Below, piece by piece: positions 1 through 8,254 of a DNA stretch of 29,166 bases. Source of the stretch: an uncultured Blautia sp. Lineage in GTDB: Bacteria > Bacillota > Clostridia > Lachnospirales > Lachnospiraceae. Each line of letters starts with the position of its first letter. Position 1 is the stretch's first letter. The stretch covers positions 1 to 29,166 of the forward strand of contig URHS01000032.1 of assembly GCA_900547685.1 (NCBI GenBank), read 5' to 3'. A model generated the notes under the pieces. The model was not told where the DNA came from. It did not search any database and was given only the letters and a program-made list of their open reading frames with translations. A program made the translations under genes and the position numbers.

Positions 1-1877
1 GGGTTACGGGTTCTGGAAAAACTTTTACGATGGCAAATGTGATTCAGCAATTACAGAAGCCGACACTTGTCATCGCTCATAATAAGACGTTAGCGGCTCA
101 GTTATATGGAGAGTTCAAGGAGATGTTCCCCGAGAACGCGGTAGAATACTTTGTATCCTACTACGACTATTACCAACCGGAAGCCTATGTTCCGTCCTCT
201 GACACCTATATTGCAAAGGATTCATCTGTCAACGATGAGATAGACAAGCTTCGTCTTTCAGCTACATCTTCTCTTAGTGAACGAAAAGACGTAATTATTG
301 TTTCCAGTGTGTCCTGCATATATGGAATTGGGAGTCCTGACGATTATCAAAACATGATTATTTCCCTACGTCCCGGAATGGAAAAGGATAGGGATGAAGT
401 TATTCGAGAGTTGATAGATATTCAATACGATCGCAATGAAATGGATTTTCATCGAGGAACTTTCCGGGTTAGAGGAGATGTTTTAGAAATCTTTCCGGCA
501 GATTATTCAGAAACAGCAGTACGAGTGGAGTTTTTTGGAGATGAAATTGATCGTATTACAGAAGTTGATATTTTGACAGGAGAAATTAAAAGTGCATTAA
601 ATCATATTGCTATTTTTCCTGCATCTCATTATGTAGTACCGATTGAAAAAATACGGAAAGCTGCCGTTGCAATAGAAGAAGAATTAAAAGAGCGTGTGGA
701 TTATTTTAAGGGTGAAGATAAGCTTTTGGAGGCACAGCGAATTTCAGAGAGAACAAACTTTGATATCGAAATGCTCAAGGAAACAGGTTTTTGTTCGGGA
801 GTAGAAAATTATTCCAGACATTTATCTGGATTAAAGCCAGGACAGCCTCCATATACGCTAATTGATTATTTCGGAGATGATTTCCTTATTATTATAGATG
901 AATCTCATAAAACCATTCCACAAATAAGAGGGATGTATGCGGGAGATCAGTCCAGAAAACAAACTTTAGTTGATTATGGATTTCGACTTCCTTCCGCAAA
1001 GGATAACCGCCCTTTAAATTTTGAAGAATTTGAAGATAAAATTGACCAGATTTTATTTGTGTCTGCTACACCTGGAGAATATGAAGAAAATCATGAACTT
1101 TTGCGGGCAGAACAGATTATTCGTCCTACAGGACTCTTAGATCCAGAGGTAGAAGTGCGTCCTGTGGAAGGTCAGATTGATGATTTGATTTCAGAAGTTA
1201 ATAAAGAAATTAAGAAGAAAAATAAAATTCTTATTACGACACTTACGAAACGTATGGCAGAGGATTTGACAGAATATATGAAAGAACTGGGTATACGTGT
1301 TAGGTATCTTCATTCAGATATTGATACCTTGGAACGAACACAGATTATCAGGGATATGCGTTTAGATGTTTTTGATGTGTTGGTAGGAATTAACCTATTA
1401 AGAGAAGGGCTTGATATTCCGGAAATTACCTTAGTTGCCATTTTAGATGCGGATAAAGAAGGCTTTTTGCGCTCAGAAGTATCTCTTATTCAGACCATAG
1501 GGCGTGCTGCCCGAAATGCGAATGGTAGAGTTATTATGTATGCTGATGTCATAACAGATTCTATGAGAATTGCCATAGATGAAACTATGAGGAGGAGAGC
1601 ACTGCAGCAGAAATATAATGAAGAGCATGGAATTACTCCAAAGACAATTAAAAAAGCTGTTAGAGATTTAATCAGTATTTCCAAAGCAGTGGCAGAAACA
1701 GAAGAAAAACTGGAAAAAGATCCGGAAAGCATGAGCAGAAAAGAACTTGAAAATCTGATTAAAAAAGTTCAAAAGCAAATGCAGGCGGCAGCCGCAGATT
1801 TGAATTTTGAAATGGCAGCTTCCTTGCGTGATAAGATGTTAGAATTAAAAAAGAGTCTGGAAGAACTAGATGAGTAA
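1..1877 (+). CDS. uvrB: UvrABC system protein B (excinuclease subunit), 5'-truncated by window edge
   Basis: DNA-damage recognition helicase of nucleotide excision repair: UvrA loads it, it verifies the lesion and recruits UvrC in the cytoplasm. The reading frame is open from base 3, so the gene begins outside the window. The first visible residues, VTGSGKTFT, are the Walker A loop, so only about 35-40 N-terminal residues are missing. Other visible marks are the beta-hairpin YYDYYQPEAYVP, a Walker B/DEAH-like IIIDESH (bases about 889-909), helicase motif VI around QTIGRAARN (about bases 1491-1517), and a C-terminal UVR motif (about 1740-1870). The stop TAA is at 1875-1877. A mobile repeat begins at once after the gene, and the flanking 9-bp duplication includes the stop codon. 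The C-terminus looks complete for the family, so function is probably preserved. Confidence 0.98.
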   Translation, partial: VTGSGKTFTMANVIQQLQKPTLVIAHNKTLAAQLYGEFKEMFPENAVEYFVSYYDYYQPEAYVPSSDTYIAKDSSVNDEIDKLRLSATSSLSERKDVIIVSSVSCIYGIGSPDDYQNMIISLRPGMEKDRDEVIRELIDIQYDRNEMDFHRGTFRVRGDVLEIFPADYSETAVRVEFFGDEIDRITEVDILTGEIKSALNHIAIFPASHYVVPIEKIRKAAVAIEEELKERVDYFKGEDKLLEAQRISERTNFDIEMLKETGFCSGVENYSRHLSGLKPGQPPYTLIDYFGDDFLIIIDESHKTIPQIRGMYAGDQSRKQTLVDYGFRLPSAKDNRPLNFEEFEDKIDQILFVSATPGEYEENHELLRAEQIIRPTGLLDPEVEVRPVEGQIDDLISEVNKEIKKKNKILITTLTKRMAEDLTEYMKELGIRVRYLHSDIDTLERTQIIRDMRLDVFDVLVGINLLREGLDIPEITLVAILDADKEGFLRSEVSLIQTIGRAARNANGRVIMYADVITDSMRIAIDETMRRRALQQKYNEEHGITPKTIKKAVRDLISISKAVAETEEKLEKDPESMSRKELENLIKKVQKQMQAAAADLNFEMAASLRDKMLELKKSLEELDE

Positions 1878-1881
1878 AATT
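1873..1881 (+). repeat. 9-bp direct repeat, left copy (target-site duplication)
   Basis: AGTAAAATT, repeated exactly at 2053-2061 on the other side of the structured element. It contains the uvrB stop codon TAA (1875-1877), so the target was the end of uvrB and the stop was kept after insertion. Confidence 0.75.
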
Positions 1882-2052
1882 GTAACAGTTCAGCCATATC
1901 AGCTCGAATTGGTGGTTTCACCACCTATACGCTGCAATGCAGCGCAAATTCTCGCTTATGGCAGAGCGCCATATACAAATCCAACAAAATTGTCTTGTTG
2001 CAAGCAAGTTTGCCAATCCATTTTTGTGGATTTGTGCATGGCTGAACTGTTA
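1882..2052. mobile_element. MITE-like structured repeat with 15-bp terminal inverted repeats and 9-bp target duplication
   Basis: A 171-bp element bounded by a perfect inverted repeat: TAACAGTTCAGCCAT at 1883-1897 and its reverse complement at 2038-2052. It is flanked by the direct repeat AGTAAAATT at 1873-1881 and 2053-2061, which looks like a target-site duplication. Inside lies a chain of small hairpins: GGTGGT/ACCACC (1911-1925), CGCTGC/GCAGCG (1930-1944), TATGGC/GCCATA (1957-1973), CTTG/CAAG (1994-2004) and AATCCA/TGGATT (2015-2032). A 66-codon ORF (1870-2070) runs across the whole element, but its start overlaps the uvrB end and it has no ribosome site of its own. It is best read as repeat DNA, not a gene. 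The mobilising transposase is not identified; these ends differ from those of the IS at 25091-27474. Confidence 0.8.
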
Positions 2053-2061
2053 AGTAAAATT
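2053..2061 (+). repeat. 9-bp direct repeat, right copy (target-site duplication)
   Basis: Second exact copy of AGTAAAATT. The bases next to the two copies differ, so the match is exactly 9 bp, as expected for a transposition footprint rather than a longer genomic repeat. Confidence 0.75.
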
Positions 2062-2081
2062 CTAAAATAATTATAAAGCTC

Positions 2082-2110
2082 TTGACAAATAAAACGACTG
2101 GTGCTATCTT
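2082..2110 (+). promoter_or_regulatory. Sigma-A promoter of the hrcA-grpE-dnaK-dnaJ operon
   Basis: TTGACA at 2082-2087, a 17-bp spacer, then TATCTT at 2105-2110. The -35 is perfect. The predicted start lies just before the CIRCE operator, the classical arrangement for HrcA repression. The promoter begins 30 bp after the end of the inserted repeat. Confidence 0.85.
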
Positions 2111-2123
2111 AAGAACATAGATG

Positions 2124-2150
2124 TTAGCACTCCACTACAACGAGTGCTAA
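2124..2150 (+). promoter_or_regulatory. CIRCE operator (HrcA binding site) of the dnaK operon
   Basis: Perfect consensus TTAGCACTC-N9-GAGTGCTAA. HrcA dimers bind this palindrome and repress transcription until heat shock or free GroEL shortage releases them. It lies between the promoter and the hrcA start at 2175. Confidence 0.97.
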
Positions 2151-2174
2151 CAATAAAAAAGAAAGGAGCAGGAT

Positions 2175-3227
2175 ATGGAATTGGTGACTGAGTTGGATGA
2201 AAGAAAACGAAAAATTCTAAAAGCCATTATTCAGACATATTTGGAGACTGGTGAGCCGGTTGGGTCAAGGACGATTTCTAAATACACAGATTTAAATCTT
2301 AGCTCCGCAACAATCCGAAATGAGATGTCAGACTTAGAGGAATTAGGATATATCGTCCAGCCATATACTTCTGCCGGTCGTATTCCTTCCGATTTAGGAT
2401 ATCGACTTTATGTAGATGAGTTGATGAAGGAAAAAGAACAGGAAGTGGCAGAGATTAAAGAACTGATGATTGAAAAGACGGATAAAATGGAAAAGGTTCT
2501 AAAGCAGGTAGCAAGGGTGCTTGCATCCAATACAAACTATGCAACCATGATTACAGGACCTGCCTATCACAGAAATAAAGTAAAATTTATCCAGCTTTCG
2601 AAAGTCAGTGAAAAACAGTTGTTGGCAGTTGTGGTAGTTGAAGGAAATATTGTGAAAAATCATATTATTAACCTTCAGGAAGCAATGGACGAAGAGACGA
2701 TTTTGAAACTAAATCTGTTGCTGAATACTCAGTTAAACGGCTTATCTATTGAAGAAATAAATCTGGCAATGATTTCTCGCTTAAAAGAACAGGCCGGTAT
2801 ACACAGTGCAGTAGTCGGAAGTGTCATTGATGCAGTTGCTCAGGCAATTGCGCCGGACGAAGAAGAGATGGAAATTTATACCAGTGGTGCTACAAATATT
2901 TTCAAATATCCGGAGCTGGCAGATAAGGCAAAGGCAAGTGAATTGATTTCCACGTTTGAAGAAAAACAGGCTTTGGCAGAATTTGCAAAAGAAACCATGG
3001 AAGCAGATAATGGCAAAGAAAATACAGGAATTCAAATTTATATTGGAGATGAAACACCTGTTCAGACTATGAAGGACTGTAGTGTTGTAACTGCTACTTA
3101 TGATTTAGGCGGCGGTATGCAGGGAACCATTGGGATTATAGGTCCTAAGCGAATGGATTACGAAAATGTAGTAGATAATCTGAAAACTTTAAAAAATCAG
3201 TTAGACCATATATTTAAGAAAACATAG
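2175..3227 (+). CDS. hrcA: Heat-inducible transcription repressor HrcA
   Basis: Represses class I heat-shock genes by binding CIRCE; its folding needs GroEL, which closes a feedback loop. 350 residues, the usual length. The N-terminal winged-helix domain (about residues 1-75) shows GEPVGSRTISKY and SSATIRNEMSDLEELGYI, followed by the family hallmark SAGRIPSDLGYRLYVD. The central GAF-like dimer domain and the C-terminal part containing LGGGMQGTIGIIGPKRMDY are present. Start ATG at 2175 has AAAGGAGC eight bases upstream. It is the first gene of the heat-shock operon and sits directly behind a CIRCE site, so it represses itself. A second identical CIRCE precedes groES at 27630, giving two target operons in the same window. 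Confidence 0.98.
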   Translation: MELVTELDERKRKILKAIIQTYLETGEPVGSRTISKYTDLNLSSATIRNEMSDLEELGYIVQPYTSAGRIPSDLGYRLYVDELMKEKEQEVAEIKELMIEKTDKMEKVLKQVARVLASNTNYATMITGPAYHRNKVKFIQLSKVSEKQLLAVVVVEGNIVKNHIINLQEAMDEETILKLNLLLNTQLNGLSIEEINLAMISRLKEQAGIHSAVVGSVIDAVAQAIAPDEEEMEIYTSGATNIFKYPELADKAKASELISTFEEKQALAEFAKETMEADNGKENTGIQIYIGDETPVQTMKDCSVVTATYDLGGGMQGTIGIIGPKRMDYENVVDNLKTLKNQLDHIFKKT

Positions 3228-3242
3228 AAAGGCGGTAAGAGA

Positions 3243-3878
3243 TTGGTGTCAGAAGAAAAAAAAGAATATAATACAATAGAAGAAGATGAAATTTCTCAAA
3301 ATGAAACAGAAGAAATTTTGGAAGAAGATGATGTGAAATTAGCAGAGGAAACAACTGCTGAAACAGATGAGACACAAGAAGAACAGACAGAAGAAGAAAA
3401 AGCAGTAGAAAAGAAAGGGCTGTTTGGAAAGAAGAAAAAAGATAAAAAAGATGAAAAAATAGAAGAATTAACCGATATGGTAAAACGCCAGATGGCAGAG
3501 TTTGATAACTTCCGAAAACGTACAGAAAAGGAAAAAGCTTCTATGTATCAAATCGGAGCAAGAGAGATTGTAGAGAAAATTCTTCCGGTGGTTGATAACT
3601 TTGAAAGAGGTCTGGCAATGATACCGGAAGATGAAAAAGAAAATCCTGTGGCTACAGGTATGGCTCAGATTTATAAACAGTTGATGACAGCTTTTGATGA
3701 AATAGGAGTAAAAGCAATTGAAGCTGTAGGGCAGGAATTTAATCCTGATTTTCATAATGCAGTGATGCATGTGGAAGATGAGGAAGTGGAAGAAAATATA
3801 ATTGTTGAAGAATTCCAGAAGGGATATATGTATAAAGATTATGTGGTAAGACACAGTATGGTGAAGGTTGCAAACTAG
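3243..3878 (+). CDS. grpE: GrpE nucleotide exchange factor
   Basis: Releases ADP from DnaK so that the chaperone cycle can turn over. 211 residues. Residues 1-55 are a strongly acidic, Glu-rich tail, 57-70 a lysine cluster (KKGLFGKKKK), and 72-211 the GrpE domain: a long dimerising helix with DNFRKRTEKEK near 88-98, then the conserved FNPDFHNAVMHVED at about 166-179 in the beta domain. The chosen start is a TTG at 3243, seven bases after the GGCGG of AAAGGCGG; a GTG follows at once at 3246 and cannot be ruled out. It lies 15 bp behind hrcA and 100 bp before dnaK, so it is co-transcribed. Confidence 0.96.
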   Translation: MVSEEKKEYNTIEEDEISQNETEEILEEDDVKLAEETTAETDETQEEQTEEEKAVEKKGLFGKKKKDKKDEKIEELTDMVKRQMAEFDNFRKRTEKEKASMYQIGAREIVEKILPVVDNFERGLAMIPEDEKENPVATGMAQIYKQLMTAFDEIGVKAIEAVGQEFNPDFHNAVMHVEDEEVEENIIVEEFQKGYMYKDYVVRHSMVKVAN

Positions 3879-3978
3879 CGATATTCATCAAGCAGAAGAA
3901 ATTCTGTGAGATTTTATCTTATAAATGAAAGATAACCAGTAAATAAATAATAGAAGAAAAATTCAGGAGGAATTTATC

Positions 3979-5853
3979 ATGGGAAAGATTATTGGTATTG
4001 ACTTAGGTACTACAAATAGCTGTGTAAGTGTAATGGAAGGCGGACAGCCGGTAGTTGTAGCAAACGCAGAGGGTGCAAGAACAACACCATCCGTAGTAGC
4101 TTTTACAAAATCAGGAGAAAGATTAGTTGGAGAACCTGCAAAACGTCAGGCTGTTACAAATGCAGACAAAACAATTTCTTCCATTAAAAGACACATGGGA
4201 ACAGATTACAGAGTGACTATTGATGATAAAAAATATTCTCCACAGGAAATTTCAGCAATGATTTTACAGAAATTAAAAACAGACGCTGAAAATTATCTTG
4301 GTGAAAAAGTAACAGAAGCTGTTATTACAGTACCTGCTTATTTCAACGATGCACAGCGTCAGGCAACAAAAGATGCAGGTAAAATTGCAGGTCTGGAAGT
4401 AAAACGTATTATCAATGAGCCAACAGCAGCAGCTCTGGCTTACGGTCTTGATAATGAAAAAGAACAGAAAATCATGGTATACGACTTAGGTGGCGGTACA
4501 TTCGATGTTTCTATCATTGAAATCGGTGACGGTGTTATCGAAGTATTATCAACAGCAGGTGATAACCGCCTTGGTGGTGATGACTTTGACCAGAAGGTTG
4601 CAGATTACATGATTGCTGAATTTAAGAAAACAGAAGGCGTTGATTTATCCGCAGATAAAATGGCTATGCAGCGTATTAAAGAAGCTGCTGAAAAAGCGAA
4701 AAAAGAACTTTCTTCTGCAACAACAACAAACATCAACCTTCCATTTATCAGCATGAATGCAAACGGACCTCTTCATTTTGATATGAACCTGACAAGAGCA
4801 AAATTTGATGAATTAACACATGACTTAGTAGAAAGAACAGCAGAACCTGTAAAACGTGCATTATCTGATGCAGGACTTGCACCTTCCGAATTAGGTCAGG
4901 TATTATTAGTTGGTGGTTCTACACGTATTCCGTCTGTACAGGATAAAGTAAAACAGCTGACAGGTAAAGAGCCAAGTAAAACATTAAATCCGGATGAATG
5001 TGTTGCTTTGGGAGCATCTGTTCAGGGTGGTAAGCTTGCAGGTGATGCAGGCGCAGGAGATATCCTTCTTCTCGATGTAACTCCACTTTCACTGTCTATT
5101 GAAACAATGGGCGGTATTGCTACAAGATTGATTGAAAGAAATACAACAATTCCTACAAAGAAAAGTCAGATTTTCTCCACAGCAGCAGATAATCAGACAG
5201 CAGTAGATATCAATGTTGTACAGGGTGAAAGACAGTTTGCAAGAGATAATAAATCTCTCGGACAGTTCCGTTTAGATGGTATTCCACCAGCAAGACGTGG
5301 TGTTCCTCAGATTGAAGTAACTTTTGATATTGATGCAAACGGTATTGTAAATGTATCTGCAAAAGACTTAGGAACAGGTAAAGAACAGCACATTACAATT
5401 ACAGCAGGTTCTAATATGTCTGATGACGAAATTGATAAAGCTGTAAAAGAAGCTGCAGAATACGAAGCACAGGATAAAAAACGTAAAGAAGCAGTAGATA
5501 CAAAGAATGATGCAGATGCTATGGTATTCCAGACAGAAAAAGCTCTGGAAGAAGCCGGAGATAAAATTGACGCAAATGATAAAACAGCAGTAGAAGCAGA
5601 TTTAAATGCATTAAAAGATGTTCTTGCTAAATGTGCAAATGTAGATGAAATCACAGATGCTCAGGTAGAAGAAATCAAAGCTGGTAAAGAAAAATTAATG
5701 CAGAGCGCACAGAAACTCTTTGCTAAAATGTATGAACAGGCTCAGGCACAGGGCGGTGCACAGGCAGGTCCTGATATGGGTGCAGGAGCACAGGGCGGTT
5801 CCAACGAAGCATACGGCGATGATGTTGTAGATGGAGATTACAGAGAAGTTTAA
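3979..5853 (+). CDS. dnaK: Chaperone DnaK (Hsp70)
   Basis: ATP-dependent chaperone that binds exposed hydrophobic segments of unfolded proteins, with DnaJ and GrpE as partners. 624 residues. The nucleotide-binding domain begins with IIGIDLGTTNSCV (residues 4-16) and includes VYDLGGGTFDVS and LLVGGSTRIP; the linker DILLLDVTPLSL leads into the substrate-binding domain. The C-terminal lid ends in a Gly/Ala/Gln-rich tail and GDDVVDGDYREV. The start has AGGAGG at 3965-3970 with 8-bp spacing, one of the best ribosome sites here, in keeping with high expression. Codon use is biased towards GCA, ACA and AAA, more uniformly than in neighbours, again like a highly expressed gene. Confidence 0.99.
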   Translation: MGKIIGIDLGTTNSCVSVMEGGQPVVVANAEGARTTPSVVAFTKSGERLVGEPAKRQAVTNADKTISSIKRHMGTDYRVTIDDKKYSPQEISAMILQKLKTDAENYLGEKVTEAVITVPAYFNDAQRQATKDAGKIAGLEVKRIINEPTAAALAYGLDNEKEQKIMVYDLGGGTFDVSIIEIGDGVIEVLSTAGDNRLGGDDFDQKVADYMIAEFKKTEGVDLSADKMAMQRIKEAAEKAKKELSSATTTNINLPFISMNANGPLHFDMNLTRAKFDELTHDLVERTAEPVKRALSDAGLAPSELGQVLLVGGSTRIPSVQDKVKQLTGKEPSKTLNPDECVALGASVQGGKLAGDAGAGDILLLDVTPLSLSIETMGGIATRLIERNTTIPTKKSQIFSTAADNQTAVDINVVQGERQFARDNKSLGQFRLDGIPPARRGVPQIEVTFDIDANGIVNVSAKDLGTGKEQHITITAGSNMSDDEIDKAVKEAAEYEAQDKKRKEAVDTKNDADAMVFQTEKALEEAGDKIDANDKTAVEADLNALKDVLAKCANVDEITDAQVEEIKAGKEKLMQSAQKLFAKMYEQAQAQGGAQAGPDMGAGAQGGSNEAYGDDVVDGDYREV

Positions 5854-5882
5854 TCACCAGGCGTAAAGCAGTAAAACATGGG

Positions 5883-5908
5883 CATGGGGTGTTTTGTGAC
5901 ACCTCATG
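5883..5908 (+). other. Intercistronic hairpin between dnaK and dnaJ
   Basis: CATGGGGTGT (5883-5892) pairs with ACACCTCATG (5899-5908) over 10 bp with one G-U pair and a 6-base loop. No run of T follows, so it is not a canonical terminator. It may protect the dnaK transcript end after processing or partly lower dnaJ expression; that role is inferred. Confidence 0.55.
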
Positions 5909-5961
5909 TCTTATGTGTTTCCATATCTGTGATACGCTGATGAGAGAAAGGGATAAGACAA

Positions 5962-7122
5962 ATGGCAGATAAAAGAGATTATTACGAGGTCCTTGGAGTA
6001 GACAGGGGCGCAGATGATTCTGCAATTAAAAGTGCATATCGTAAGCTTGCCAAAAAATATCACCCTGATGTAAATCCTGGAGATAAAGAAGCCGAGAAAA
6101 AATTTAAAGAGGCAACAGAGGCTTATGGCGTTTTGAGTGACCCCCAAAAGAGAAAACAATATGATCAGTTTGGTCATGCTGCCTTTGAACAGGGCGGCGG
6201 GGGAGCCGGAGGCGGATTTGGTGGCTTCGGTGGATTTGGCGGCGCAGATATGGGAGATATCTTTGGAGATATTTTTGGAGATTTATTTGGCGGCGGAGGA
6301 CGCAGAAGACCGAATAATGGTCCAATGAAAGGTGCAAATCTTAGAGCGTCTGTTCGAATTACTTTTGAAGAGGCTGTTTTCGGATGTGAAAAAGAGCTTG
6401 AACTGAATCTGAAGGATACCTGTACAACTTGTAACGGAACAGGTGCAAAACCGGGGACATCACCGGAAACATGCCCGAAATGTCATGGATCTGGTCAGGT
6501 TGTTTATACACAGCAGTCTATGTTCGGTACGATTCAGAATGTACAGACTTGTCCGGATTGTCAGGGAAGTGGAAAAATAATTAAAGAAAAATGTACACAG
6601 TGCCATGGTACAGGATTTACTTCCAGCAGAAAGAAAATTAAAGTTACCATACCTGCTGGTATTGATAACGGACAGAGTATTCGTATCAGAGAAAAGGGCG
6701 AACCGGGTGTAAATGGCGGACCAAGAGGTGATTTGATGGTGGAAGTTATTGTAGCACGCCATCCAATTTTCCAAAGACAGGATATGAACATATTCTCAAC
6801 AGCGCCGATTACCTTTGCACAGGCTGCACTTGGCGGCGAAGTACGTATCAGTACTGTGGATGGAGATGTCCTTTATGATGTAAAACCGGGTACACAGACA
6901 GACACAAAGGTTCGTTTAAAAGGAAAAGGTGTTCCGTCTCTTCGAAATAAAAATGTCAGAGGTGACCACTATGTAACCTTGGTGGTGGAAGTTCCTACAA
7001 AGCTTAACGAAGACGCAAAAGAAGCACTTCGCAAATTTGATGAAGCTTGTGGAAACCGTCCGTCAAGTGGAGAAAAGAAGAAAAAATTTGGCGAAAAATT
7101 AAAAGATATGTTTGAAAATTAA
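5962..7122 (+). CDS. dnaJ: Chaperone DnaJ (Hsp40, type I)
   Basis: Co-chaperone that stimulates the DnaK ATPase and delivers substrates. 386 residues, normal for type I. The J domain (1-70) carries the HPD motif at residues 34-36. A Gly/Phe-rich region covers about 76-115. Four CxxCxGxG zinc motifs begin at C154, C171, C197 and C211. The C-terminal substrate-binding and dimerisation domains follow. Start ATG at 5962 is preceded by AAAGGGA. It is the last gene of the CIRCE operon: a strong terminator follows at 7133-7178 and a new promoter at 7179. Confidence 0.98.
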   Translation: MADKRDYYEVLGVDRGADDSAIKSAYRKLAKKYHPDVNPGDKEAEKKFKEATEAYGVLSDPQKRKQYDQFGHAAFEQGGGGAGGGFGGFGGFGGADMGDIFGDIFGDLFGGGGRRRPNNGPMKGANLRASVRITFEEAVFGCEKELELNLKDTCTTCNGTGAKPGTSPETCPKCHGSGQVVYTQQSMFGTIQNVQTCPDCQGSGKIIKEKCTQCHGTGFTSSRKKIKVTIPAGIDNGQSIRIREKGEPGVNGGPRGDLMVEVIVARHPIFQRQDMNIFSTAPITFAQAALGGEVRISTVDGDVLYDVKPGTQTDTKVRLKGKGVPSLRNKNVRGDHYVTLVVEVPTKLNEDAKEALRKFDEACGNRPSSGEKKKKFGEKLKDMFEN

Positions 7123-7132
7123 GAAAACAGGG

Positions 7133-7178
7133 GAGTTGTATTTCATTGAAAGAATGCGGAATACAGCTCTCTTTTTAG
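7133..7178 (+). terminator. Rho-independent terminator of the dnaK operon
   Basis: A 12-bp stem (7133-7144 with 7158-7169, two G-U pairs) is followed by TCTTTTTAG. It directly follows dnaJ and separates the heat-shock operon from prmA. Confidence 0.85.
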
Positions 7179-7207
7179 TTGCAATTCTTTTTTCTTTCCT
7201 CTATAAT
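7179..7207 (+). promoter_or_regulatory. Sigma-A promoter of prmA
   Basis: TTGCAA (7179-7184), 17-bp spacer, perfect TATAAT (7202-7207), 51 bp before the prmA start and right after the dnaJ terminator. It makes prmA and the genes behind it independent of HrcA. Confidence 0.8.
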
Positions 7208-7258
7208 AATAAAATACGCTTATTATGTCTGCATGTATGAAAATAAGGAGAAAATAAA

Positions 7259-8245
7259 ATGAAGTGGAAAAAATTCAAAATAAAAACAAAAACAGAGGCA
7301 GAGGATATTATTATCAGTACACTGTATGACATTGGATTAGAGGGAGCACAGATTGAAGATAATGTGCCGCTTACACCTTTGGAAAAAGAGCAGATGTTCG
7401 TGGATATTCTGCCACAGATGCAGGAAGATGACGGCACTGCGTATTTAAGTTTCTTTGTGGAAGAAACGGAGGACGGAGAACTGCTCATGAATGGTGAAAT
7501 TACAACGGAAGAAACGATTTTAAACGCTGTAAAAACAGAACTTGATGGTCTTCGTGATTTTATGGATATTGGTGAGGGTAGTATTGCCATAGACGAAACA
7601 GAGGATATTGACTGGATTAATAATTGGAAACAATATTTTAAACAATTTTATGTAGATGATATTCTCATTATCCCATCCTGGGAAGAAGTAAAAGAGGAAG
7701 ATAAGGACAGAATGATTATCCATATTGATCCGGGAACTGCTTTTGGAACAGGTATGCACGAAACAACACAGCTTTGTATTCGTCAGTTAAAGAAATTCGT
7801 AAAAGAAGATACGGAGCTTTTAGATGTTGGTACAGGAAGCGGCATTTTATCTATCGTAGCATTAAAATTAGGTGCAAAACATGCAGTGGGAACCGATTTA
7901 GATCCGTGTGCAGTACCGGCTGTGGAGGAAAATAAAGAAGTAAATGAAATTCCTGCACAGGATTTTGATATGATGATTGGTAATATTATTGATGATAAGG
8001 ATGTACAGGACAAAGTTGGATATGAAAAATATGATATTGTAGTTGCTAATATTTTGGCAGATGTTTTAGTACCTCTTACACCGGTGATTGTAAATCAGAT
8101 GAAAAAAGGTGGTATTTATATTACCTCCGGTATTATCGATAATAAAGAAGAAACTGTAGTGGAGGCAGTGAAAGCAGCCGGTCTTGAGGTGTTGGAAGTG
8201 ACCTATCAGGGCGAATGGGTTTCTGTTACAGCCAGAAAAAATTAG
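7259..8245 (+). CDS. prmA: Ribosomal protein L11 methyltransferase
   Basis: SAM-dependent enzyme that trimethylates lysines and the N-terminus of ribosomal protein L11. 328 residues. The N-terminal substrate-recognition domain (about 1-120) precedes the class I methyltransferase fold, with IHIDPGTAFGTGMHETTQ, the SAM motif I LLDVGTGSGILS (D189 onward), TDLDPCAV and the post-II motif DIVVANILADVLV. Start ATG has AAGGAG with 8-bp spacing. In Bacillus subtilis the same gene (yqeT) also follows dnaJ, followed by rsmE (yqeU), so the neighbourhood is an ancestral one. The stop codon lies within the ribosome site of rsmE, suggesting translational coupling. Confidence 0.96.
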   Translation: MKWKKFKIKTKTEAEDIIISTLYDIGLEGAQIEDNVPLTPLEKEQMFVDILPQMQEDDGTAYLSFFVEETEDGELLMNGEITTEETILNAVKTELDGLRDFMDIGEGSIAIDETEDIDWINNWKQYFKQFYVDDILIIPSWEEVKEEDKDRMIIHIDPGTAFGTGMHETTQLCIRQLKKFVKEDTELLDVGTGSGILSIVALKLGAKHAVGTDLDPCAVPAVEENKEVNEIPAQDFDMMIGNIIDDKDVQDKVGYEKYDIVVANILADVLVPLTPVIVNQMKKGGIYITSGIIDNKEETVVEAVKAAGLEVLEVTYQGEWVSVTARKN

Positions 8246-8254
8246 GAGAAAGCT

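Noticed and set aside
1883..2052. MITE mobilised by the IS at 25091-27474
   Set aside because: Terminal repeats TAACAGTTCAGCCAT and ATGTTAACTTCCAGAA share only a short TTAAC, and only the first has a clear target duplication.
1870..2070. 66-residue ORF as a real gene
   Set aside because: It coincides with the MITE-like element, starts inside the uvrB end without a ribosome site, and its codons are dictated by the inverted repeats. Treated as repeat DNA.
3912..3934. Weak TTATCTT/AAGATAA hairpin before dnaK as a regulator
   Set aside because: AT-only stem with little stability in AT-rich DNA; could be chance.
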